Assembly: GCA_036874045.1 (NCBI GenBank)
Contig: CM072335.1
Coordinates: 13,350,001-13,414,000, forward strand
Length of the DNA: 64,000 bases
Direction of reading: 5' to 3'
Source of the DNA: Cymodocea nodosa
Lineage: Eukaryota > Streptophyta > Magnoliopsida > Alismatales > Cymodoceaceae
The notes below the pieces were generated by a model. That model saw only the letters and a program-made list of their open reading frames with translations. It did no database searches and was not told the origin of the DNA. The translations under genes and the position numbers were made by a program. The first letter of the stretch is position 1. Every line of letters begins with the position of its first letter. Below, piece by piece: positions 55,761 to 64,000 of this stretch.

Positions 55761-56210
55761 TCCATTAGGACAAGTGAAAGTTGTTTTCTCTTAATCCTCT
55801 AATGCTATTGGAACTTGGTTATATCCTAAATACCTGTCTAGGAAACAAAAATATTCTTGCCCTGCTAATCTTTCTAGCATTTCATCTATAAAAGATAAGG
55901 GAAAATGATCTTTCCAAGTCACAACATTCAGCTTTCTATAGTCTATACACACTCTCCAACCTGATTGAATTCTAGTAGGTATCAAGTCTTGACTTTCATT
56001 CCTAATAACTGTTAATCCTGATTTCTTGGGAACTACATGGATTGGGCTAACCCATGAGCTATCAGAAATCGGATAAATTATATCATTATCTAACCATTTC
56101 ACTATTTCCTTTCACTATGATAAATTATATATTTAGCATTCTCTTCTAAATATATGTGGTGACAGCATAAGGTTGCACTTAACCATTTTATATCAGTCAT
56201 AGTCTATCCT
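55761..56210 (-). pseudogene. gypsy reverse transcriptase N-half only, element E
   Basis: MKWLDNDIIYPISDSSWVSP, RVCIDYRKLNVVTWKDHFPL and FLDRYLGYNQVPIALED are readable. At about 55760 the sequence jumps from the Pro-Asn-Gly block to the RNase H linker, removing about 470 bases present in A (1612-2088), including the F-x-DD catalytic box. A small rearrangement at 56100-56150 replaces the region around LNPNLKE. Confidence 0.88.
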
Positions 56211-57080
56211 ATTGCTTCTTTATAACTTTTTACTACATCTTTTAATTTAGCTATTTGATCCTCTTTTAAATCTGAAGCAATAATGATTGGACATGTTTGT
56301 TTTTCTTCCAGAAGTATATAGCTTAATTTAGGAGGTAAATGTTTTAATTCTAAATGTTGTCCATCAGAAACTAGAGCTCCTAATTGAACATCCTCATTTT
56401 CTAAATTAATTTCTTCCTGATCTCCTTCTATATTTATGCTTTCATTTTCCTCTAAAGTTTCAAAATTGAGTTGCCTATTTAATTCTTCTTGAATCACATC
56501 ATCTAACATATCTCCTTCATCCTCTAAAAAGTCTATGGTATGTAAGGACATTTCTAACTCCTCAAAATTTTCTGGTTTGAAAATGTTTAATTAAGTATCC
56601 TCATTGCCATATAATAACTTCATTACTCCACTTTTACAATTTATAACAGCCCCTGATGTTGCTAAAAATGGTCTTCCCAAAATTAAAGATGTATCATTAT
56701 TTTTATGCTTAATATGTTGGGAATCCAAAATTACAATATCAATGGGATATATAAAGTTTTTGATTTTAATTAAGACATCCTCTATTTTTCCTCTAGGGTA
56801 TCTTATACTTCTATCAACTAATTGAATAACCGTACTAGTAGGAGTTAAGCCTTCTAATCCTAAGGATGCAAATATATCACTTGGCATAACATTTATACCT
56901 ACACTTAATCTATTAAGGTTCTTTCTAGAATGGTATTTCCTATGGTGCATGATATAATAGGAATTCCAAGATCAGATAACTTTTTAGGAATTTATGGCAG
57001 AAATAGGGAACTACTTTGCTCAGCTAAAAACACCTTCCTAAGAACTTTTCGCTTTCTTTTCTTAGTACACCAATCCTTCA
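56211..57080 (-). pseudogene. gypsy protease and linker, element E
   Basis: FASLGLEGLTPTSTVIQLVD, YPRGKIEDVLIKIKNFIYPI and LILGRPFLATSGAVINCKSG are intact. The active-site segment reads NRLSVGINVMPS because of a one-base deletion, so the catalytic Asp is out of frame. The acidic linker (EELNRQLNFETLEENESINI) runs to 56204. Confidence 0.85.
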
Positions 57081-58121
57081 AAAATTTAGCATAAGGTGGC
57101 ATTTTCTGTAATAGATCTAACAAAGGAATGTTAACATGTACTTTTTCAAAAATTTCTCTAATTTTTTCTTGTTTTTCAGGTATTGTTTGCTGTAATCTTT
57201 CAAGATAGGGTGCTAATGATTGTGATTTAAAAGATTCTTTTTTTTTCATTTGATTTGTTTGATCATTTTTAGTCTCATTAGTAGATTCAGATTGTTCTTC
57301 ATTAATTTCTATATTTTTGGATATTACATTCTCATTATCATTTTGATTTTTGCTCTTATCCACGTTCATATTATTTTCATTTTGAATTCTTGGTGGTATA
57401 TCAGTTCTAGATCTTAGTGTTATACATACATCTTCCAGATTTTCGTTACTCTCATGATGTTCTTGTATGTCATTTTCATGATTATGATCTTCAATTTTTT
57501 TAGTTTTAAAGTGCATTCTTTAAATTCTCTTGCATTAGTATTTTCTTTTGTTTGTATATCTTGCAAATTATGCAAATCTATAACATTATAATTTTCATTG
57601 TCCTGTTGCATAACTTGTATTTTCATTGTATATTCGTCCAATGCTTTTAGTTTTCTTTCCAAATCATCTAATCTCATTGCATTCAATTTTTGATCAATTT
57701 TCATTATGGGTTTTTCAGTTTCGTAAATAATATCCATTTTAGATTCTGAATATGATTCCTTATAGTTTAATTAGTTGACTTCTTGTTGCTGACACATAAA
57801 GTGTTCCAGTTTGTCCATGTTTTGCTCTATACTACGCTCTAGTCTATCATACATATCCCAAACTTCCATGTCTCTCAACATATTATACATTCTATACTAA
57901 CCATCAGTTGGGTAAACCATAGGATTCTCATATTTGGCTCTATTATATTGAAGATAATTCATTTGTTGTTCATGTGATCTAACCATCTGCAAACGTCTCA
58001 GTTTCAAACAATCAGAAATGTTGTGACCTTTTGAATTGCAGAATTCACATATGCTAACTATAGGTTTCAAAAATCTTTGAGCATAAGCATATGCCATATT
58101 CTCAATTATAGAAGAAAACAC
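57081..58121 (-). pseudogene. gypsy gag remnant, element E
   Basis: Starts MFSSIIENMAYAYAQRFLKP at 58121. The zinc finger CEFCNSKGHNISDC (58065-58022) is intact, unlike A. Coiled segment DLERKLKALDEYTMKIQVM, Asn-rich acidic tract, then the gag-protease linker KESFKSQSLAPYLERLQQTI, PLLDLLQKMPPYAKFLKDWC. No capsid domain: only about 55 bases separate the primer site from this point. Confidence 0.8.
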
Positions 58122-58176
58122 ATAACACTCTTGCTATTAAAACAAAATAGCTCTTACAATTGCTTAGCTTCTAAAT

Positions 58177-58194
58177 TCCCCGACAATGGTGTTA
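58177..58194 (-). promoter_or_regulatory. primer-binding site, tRNA-Asp type (element E)
   Basis: In element sense TAACACCATTGTCGGGGA. Together with the version in A it points to TGGCGCCGTTGCCGGGGA as the ancestor. Confidence 0.72.
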
Positions 58195-58202
58195 GAAAAA
58201 CT

Positions 58203-60178
58203 TGTTTGGGTTAGCTTTAGGCGACACTAGAGAATTTGTTTAGTTCATAGGTAACATCGCCAGAAAACTTGCATTTGTTAACTTCTATTTTTACTTGGTT
58301 AATTTATCCTTGTGCTTATATTAATAATTTCTTTTTAGAAGTAAACAAACAACCTTTCACACAAATTAGATATTAATTGCAATTTGTATTTTAACTACAA
58401 GTGCACAATGTATATTGTATTTGTGTGCAAGTACAGGTCGATCCCATAGAGAATTGATTGAGAATTATGTACTGTTCCATTTTTTATTATACTTAATGTG
58501 TTCAGTAATCACTCTGTTGAGTTACAGTTAACACAACAGACTAATCTCGTGGACTTAAGTTAACTCTACGAGCCTATCTTTCCAGTTTAATACTACTTTT
58601 ATAAAGGAATTCGGCCAACCATTGGGCAGTTCTACAGATTGTAAATAACATGAATTAAGCTCTTTAATGTTAGTGAGCATTAGATTTATCATTAAGCCAT
58701 ACTAACATTCAGATATTTCAAACAGTAACCATTAAAATCTTTAAGTATTTTGAATGAATCAATTTCACTAAACTGTAAAACTATTATCTATTTTCTGAAT
58801 CAAACAAACATAAACATTCACAATACTAACAATGATAACTTTAATCATGATACAAAACAAACAATACAACACTTAAATACGAAATACAAACACAGATAAG
58901 TTGTTGTTTTTGGTATTTTTGTTTTGAGATGTTCATGAAAATGGGTAAAAGGTGAAATGTAAAAATTCTCTATCGACAGTAAATACTTTCGTCACTACAT
59001 GTTACGTGATTACACCACTGAAAACTTAATCACTTACAATTCTGCCTCCTCTCCCTAGGGAATCGCAAGTCCAGAATTGCAAGATGATCTCCTCTTCAGC
59101 ATACTGGCATCAACTCAAAACCAAGGCTAGAAGCTTTACGATCTCCTGAGATATGAGTCAATGCTTGGTGAAAATAGCTTTCCTTCCTGCGATACGATCA
59201 CTCCTCACAATGGTTGTCAACACCGTGTTTGGCTTGAAATCGACCCGACATCAGGTAAGTATCCTCACAAACCTCCGATGGTTGGTGATTACGGTGGTGG
59301 TGGTGATGGATGGTGTGGAACTTCAGGGAACTTCCGACTCTACCTGTAGATAGCTCGGTTTGTCCTCCTCCGCACACACACCCTTCTTCGTCTTTTCTCC
59401 TTTTCTTTTATATTTCTTTAGTGATAACTGCTTCTGCTTAGATGATTAGTTGGATTTCCTTCATTCATATCAACGATGGTGATTTCTTCTCCCTTCCATG
59501 AGTGAATTCCTACGTGATACGTGCAATCGTGGTTTTCCTTCGAATGTCCTGTTTTTGTAACCGCTATAGTGGCATATTAGAAAATAAATGGTCTGTAGAG
59601 TTATAGATAACTCAATGGACTTACTTCGTTGATTTAACTATAAAACACGTGCAATAAAGAAATAAATCGCTAACATAATGCGTTACCTTTGTGTGTATTT
59701 ATGTAACTCAACACGTATAGTTATGCTAACTTAACAAGTTAAGCATGTGCATCTCACGTGATATACTACAGCATTTAAATTCAACACGTGCATAATTCTA
59801 ATTTAACAGTTACAAATATTTCAGATAGCTAATAGATAACTTACCGAAAATCCACTTAAGTCATGCATTATGGTTTCGACACGTGTACTTCAGGAAATAA
59901 TAAAACATTCTTTAAAACATAACTGTCTGGTACATTACACATAACTCTCTGAAATAACAGAAAATTTGAATACTTAAGAATTTCACAGCTTGCAATTTAC
60001 CGATAGTTCAAAAATGTACTAAATTAACATTAATTCCCTGAAATTATGCAAATTCTTTCATTAAAGCATATAATAGTGTAATTATAACATAATGGCTTAA
60101 TTCTCATATGATAAGCTAAATATTATACAATTAACCATCATTTAACCATTAATATTATGCACTTTTTCATTCTAAACA
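58203..60178 (-). repeat. 5' LTR of gypsy element E
   Basis: About 1.98 kb, collinear with LTR A. TATA box (element sense) at 59412-59405. Palindromes at 58508-58575 and 59590-59640. The outer edge is ...TTCTAAACA at 60178, which gives a canonical TG start in element sense. Confidence 0.85.
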
Positions 60179-60330
60179 CTACTTCATACCCTCGTGGAGT
60201 TAGGTCATAACTCAACGGACTTAGTTCGTTGAGTTAAGTAATAACTCTACGATACTACTAACTATAATTAAACTTATATTTTTTTTATATTTTTCTTTTT
60301 ATTTTTTTCTACTTACTATATTATACATAG
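60179..60330. promoter_or_regulatory. palindrome unit and AT-rich tract
   Basis: TAACTCAACGGACTTAGTTC then GTTGAGTTA at 60212-60240 is one of the most regular palindromes in the window, flanked by CTCGTGGAGTTA and TAACTCTACGA. An AT-rich run follows. No gene. Confidence 0.5.
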
Positions 60331-61324
60331 TTACTTTAGTTATGACGTTTCATTTAGCTACCCTCCCAAAGGAGGTATCAATTTCATTAACAGTTCTGTT
60401 AATAATGTTAGGTACTGCTTTCATTGGCAATCCTCCAATAGGTCTAACTTATATTGATTCTTTCTGTCTAGGGGGTATATTTCTATTTATATTTTGATTT
60501 TGAATTGCAGCATTTCCAAATACAAGATTTAGACGATCGTTTAATTGTTGAATTATCTTTTCTAACTTCTCTATTCTAGATCCTTGTTCAATTAATGCTT
60601 CATAACTTATATTTTTGTAATTTATATTTTCTCTTCAGAAATTGTTGTTTCTCCAAGATAAATTCAGATGATTTCTCCAATTAAGATTATAAGAATTTCT
60701 AAAGTTATCTTTTTTGGTTTCTTGCATAAATAATATCTAAATCATTAACGTTTGCACTCTTTTTTGCTAGTTTTTGATTTAATGATAACTTTTCTACTTT
60801 CTTTGTTAATTCAATTAATTTAACTTCAAGCATAGTGCTTGAATCTATTTCATGCATTCCCCTTGGCAATATTCTTTTATCTACAATAGCTTCAGTTGAG
60901 TTTTCCCACTATGCAATTCTTTTTGCAAAGTTTTCTAAATATGCCCATGCTTCTTCACTACACAATTTAAAAATCCATTTTAACAAGTGGATTCTAATAA
61001 AGATTTTGTTGAAACATCTATACCTTCATAAATTATACCTATCAATTGTGCTTCACTCATTGTATGATGTGGACATTGAGTTAGTAAATCTTTAAATCTT
61101 TCAAAATATTTCTAAAATGATTCTCACTGTTTTTGGCTACACATTAATATTTCTTTTTTCTTTTTAATCGTTTGATTTTAGGCACAATTTCCACTCAGTC
61201 TAAGTGAGCACTTTCTACTAATTTATGGTGCCTCTTGTAATACCAAATTTTTACTGTCATAATTGGTTTGGAGCTATAGATCAACTACTCCCCCTAAACC
61301 ATATAATCATGCAATTCAAACAAA
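60331..61324 (-). pseudogene. gypsy gag N-terminal (capsid) fragment
   Basis: Minus-strand pieces in different frames: KLVLQEAP-like and ISRKCSLRLSGNCA (61240-61180), YFERFKDLLTQCPHHTMSEA (about 61120-61060), EAWAYLENFAKRIA (60950-60910), GMHEIDSSTMLEVKLIELTK, VEKLSLNQKLAKKSA. This is the Athila gag capsid and post-capsid region that elements A and E lack. It has no protease or pol attached: copia F abuts on the right and the LTR of E lies on the left. Confidence 0.7.
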
Positions 61325-62842
61325 AATAGATTTTGGTACCCATACTTTCTTGGGTCCATAACTGTTAGCTTGACAATATTTAGTTTATTGCCTTTTGGTA
61401 GCCACATTGAACCAGATCTTCTTTTGATGGTAAACACTGTTGTACCATCTCTATAAGATCAGATAACACCACCACAATAGGGTATTTCCTATGGAGTAGC
61501 ATACCTTAGGCCAAATCTATTTGAGCCATGTCTTTGTGAACCAATGATTTGATCTAATCTTTTATGTCCATTGGTAAATTTATGCACAGAATTTTTTAGA
61601 TCAGTGATTTCTGATTTCAAATTTTCATTTTCATTTATCAATTTATCATTATTGCATTTTGTATCTTCAGCATGCAAATTTTCAAGTTTAGTATGTGCTT
61701 CTTCTAAGCATGCAGTTAAATGCTTAATTTCCTTTTTATACTGTTCGCATTTAACATATAAGCTGTCAATAGTAGACAAGAATATTTACATCTAAATTAT
61801 CATTGTCTACATCAGAATCACCTTGAGATGAAGTGGAACATACCTCTTGTGCTGTATAGCACACGTTTACTGGTACCTCTTCATCTGAACTGGATGAGCT
61901 ACTAGAAGAACTACTATCATCCCAAGTAGCCTTCAATGCCATTTTCTTTTTGTAGCTCCTCTTCTTCTTCTTCATTTCTTTTTCTTCTTCTTGTTGCAGT
62001 GGACAATCAGGTTGTATATGTCCCTACTTCTTGCATTTAAAGCATATTGGTGCATTACTTTTTGATGTGCTAACATGATTCTTTTTCTTCATCCATTTTT
62101 TGAATTTTCTAGCCAGTAGGATAACTTCATCATCATCTGAGCTTTGAAGTTCCTGTGTTGATGGAAAGGCTAGTTCTTTCTTTGTTTCAGTTTTCTTTTT
62201 ACCACTACCTTCCTCAACTTTCCATTCCTTCATTTGAACTTCATGGGCCAACAGGTTGCCCATTAGATCCTCTATTGAGTATTTGTTGAGGTCTTTGGAA
62301 TCTTGTATCGATGTGGACTTTTGCTTCCATTCCACAGTTAAGCTTCTGAGGATTTTCTGTACCTGTTCACGGATATAAAATTCCTTTCCCAAACCTCTTA
62401 GGCCATTAATAATCTTAGTGAATCTTGAAAACATATCAGTGATAGTTTCATCATCAAGCATTTTAAATAATTCAAGCTTTCTAAGTAAAATGCTTATTTT
62501 ATTGTCTTTCACTTGGCTGGTTCCTTCAAAGGTTATTTGAAGAGTGTTCCAAGCCTCGTGAGCAAATTTACAAGTTGAAACTTTATTATATTGTTTAGTA
62601 GATAAGGCACAGTAAATAATATTCAGCCCTCGAGTATCCATTGGGATGATTCTCTCATCCTCCTCAGTCTAGTCATCCTCATGACTAGGTGGAATAGGTG
62701 TTCCTAGAACAACCATTTTTCATAAACTCACATCTGAGCTTCTAAGGAAACATTCCATCCTGTTTTTCTAGTAATTATAATTAATACCATCAAACAGGAG
62801 AGGACGATGGATGTTCTGACCCTCTCTATGAAAAGATGTCAT
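61325..62842 (-). pseudogene. gag of copia element F
   Basis: ATG at 62842 (MTSFHREGQNIHRPLLFDGI). Open from 62641 to 62024: GLNIIYCALSTKQYNKVSTC, GTSQVKDNKISILLRKLELF, SLTVEWKQKSTSIQDSKDLN, KYSIEDLMGNLLAHEVQMKE. Zinc knuckle CFKCKK-stop-GHIQPDC (62040-62000) with a stop inside the finger. Basic stretch KKKKRSYKKKMALKATWDD, poly-Ser, acidic tract, then coiled tail (YVKCEQYKKEIKHLTACLEE, 61779-61489). Three stops before residue 70, at W and other codons. Confidence 0.87.
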
Positions 62843-62880
62843 GATCTCAAATGGTTAAATCTATAAAAAGAGATCAACCT

Positions 62881-62892
62881 GCTCTGATACCA
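62881..62892 (-). promoter_or_regulatory. primer-binding site of element F
   Basis: In element sense TGGTATCAGAGC, a perfect initiator tRNA-Met site, two bases inside the LTR. Confidence 0.9.
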
Positions 62893-62894
62893 AT

Positions 62895-64000
62895 TGTTAG
62901 GAACGAATGGCTTCACCAGAGGAGGGGTGAATGGAGAATAGTGTGAATTTAAGCCTATTTTTCACTTTACTAACTAATTTGATTAATCAGTTTGCACAAG
63001 TAATAATCAGATAAAAATATCATGTACAACGGAAATAAAGGTAAGAAACATAAGAGAATTTTAGGTGGTTCACCAACTCAGCTAGTCCACCCCCAAGGGT
63101 CACTTGGGCTTCATTAAGTGTCTCAACACTTACACACTTGCTTTCAGGTCGAAGCAAGAACCAACCATACAAAAGTTTTCAAGTATAAACTCTAGAAAAC
63201 CAACACTCAAAAGTTTTCAGGTATAAACTCTAGAAACCAACACTCAAAAGTTTTCAGCTATAAACTCCAGAAAACCAATACTTAGAAGTTTTCAGGTACA
63301 AACTCCAGAAAACCAACCTCTTGAGTTTTTAGGTCGAAACTCAAACCAACAACTGAATGAAGCTTTCAGGTTGAAGCCACGAACCAAATGATCCTTCTTG
63401 GATTAGACTTTCAGCACATGGAGAGCTTTAAGAATCTTCTTGTAAATCCAGCTTTCAATCGATTCCTTATTGAACTGAATTTGAGCTTTCTTCTATATCA
63501 GTAATTGATCTGCAATGTATACTATATCTCTGCATGTAATTGTATTTGTAATCTCACTTGTAAGCTCTTTTTGAATACCGAATGATCTGACTGTATATAT
63601 GCTTGAATATCCAACGATCATATTTTCTCCTCAACGGATTTATTCTACTGTACTTGATTTGACTTCAGTCCCAAATACGGTAAGTTACCGTTCAGAAAGA
63701 TATTTCAAGATATCTTTCCGATTTTCTTAACCTTTCAGATAGTTAGCTGTGTAACTCTCCGAAGAATGTTTGTAACTCACCGAAAGATCACTTAAGTCTT
63801 TCTACCATGTAGGATTCCAAATCATACAATGCGAGCTGTCATTCAATCAGATACTTGTAGCTGTAACTTACCGAACTGTTACTTAACTGTCGGATAGTTA
63901 GCTATAGTAACCCTCCGTTAAGTTTCTGATTGCTTCAATTCAACACGTGCATAAAAGACTAACTTAAGTTTCGGATGGTTATACTTGTAACTCACTGAAA
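62895..64000 (-). repeat. 5' LTR of element F (incomplete)
   Basis: TGTTAGGAACG at 62895, matching LTRs of N. At least 1106 bases are in the window. Contains the seven-unit hairpin array (63137-63377) and TTCGG/CCGAA inverted units from 63715 to the end. Confidence 0.88.
63137..63377 (-). repeat. tandem hairpin array in LTR of element F
   Basis: Seven units about 33-45 bases apart. Arms: CTTGCTT/AAGCAAG, AGTTT/AAACT (four times), TTGAGTTT/AAACTCAA, GCTT/AAGC. Loops are TCAGGTCG, TCAAGTAT, TCAGGTAT, TCAGCTAT, TCAGGTAC, TTAGGTCG, TCAGGTTG. Spacers contain AAACCAAC. The repeats are expanded compared with the four units in N. Confidence 0.82.

Larger units (their letters stand above)
50741..60178 (-). 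mobile_element. Ty3/gypsy Athila-like retrotransposon E
   Basis: Antisense. 5' LTR 60178-58203, PBS 58194-58177, gag remnant, protease, truncated RT, RNase H, integrase, spacer, accessory ORF, then a 3' LTR piece without U3 (51893-50741). It shares with A the missing capsid region and most of its sequence, but the flanks differ, so the two are separate insertions. The RT core is deleted. It lies head-on against sense element C. Confidence 0.9.
61325..64000 (-). mobile_element. Ty1/copia element F, 5' part (cut by window end)
   Basis: Antisense: 5' LTR from 62895 past the window end, PBS 62881-62892, gag 62842-61325. Same family as N by LTR and gag. The interior ends at the gag-pol junction (about 61325), where a gypsy gag fragment begins, so pol is missing. 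Confidence 0.88.

Noticed and set aside
63137-63377. CRISPR-like array
   Set aside because: Units are imperfect, spacers are repeats themselves, the array lies in an LTR, and the organism is a plant.

Overview
The window is nuclear DNA of a flowering plant, very AT-rich and almost entirely retrotransposon-derived. The evidence is the mix of Athila-like Ty3/gypsy and SIRE-like Ty1/copia elements with plant primer sites (tRNA-Asp for gypsy, initiator tRNA-Met for copia), 0.8-2 kb LTRs, and one plant F-box gene. I see no rRNA or tRNA gene, no CRISPR array and no prokaryotic gene. I cannot name the species. Nearly every coding region is broken, so most entries are pseudogenes.

Layout. (1) 1-6389: antisense Athila-like element A (pol, protease, gag remnant, PBS, 2 kb LTR). 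(2) 6390-8037: a copia integrase scrap and an accessory-ORF scrap of gypsy. (3) 8038-12011: a near copy of 32272-36247, carrying a copia gag remnant, a copia LTR tip, the C-terminal two thirds of an F-box gene and a gypsy 3' end. (4) 12012-13068: promoter region and first 120 codons of the F-box gene. The gene is cut there by a retrotransposon with a CTATC target duplication and resumes in exact frame at 33813-34592. (5) The 20.7 kb between the halves holds a rearranged SIRE-like element (LTR 13069-14587, inverted interior, LTR tip 33687-33807) whose gag was later hit by a 13.0 kb SIRE-like element at 18663-31686 (TSD ATATT). (6) 35106-50740: sense gypsy element C, interrupted at 38173-47006 by a solo SIRE-like LTR (TSD ACCAT), itself interrupted by antisense copia element N at 38676-45974. 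(7) 50741-60178: antisense gypsy element E, related to A. (8) 60179-64000: a gypsy gag scrap and the 5' part of antisense copia element F, cut by the window end.

How the parts relate. The 13 kb copia element and gypsy elements C and E each carry an extra ORF after pol, and the C-terminal domains of these ORFs are recognisably the same across the two superfamilies. Both kinds of extra ORF are preceded by a telo-box (AAACCCTA) and a TATA-like stretch. A family of imperfect palindromes, TAACTCAACG...CGTTGAGTTA, with paired A/C and T/G changes in the two arms, recurs in gypsy LTRs, copia LTRs, the spacers before the extra ORFs and the F-box upstream region. The copia N/F LTRs contain a row of small hairpins whose stems covary. 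These shared non-coding modules are the most unusual content here. The enzymes themselves are ordinary and decayed.
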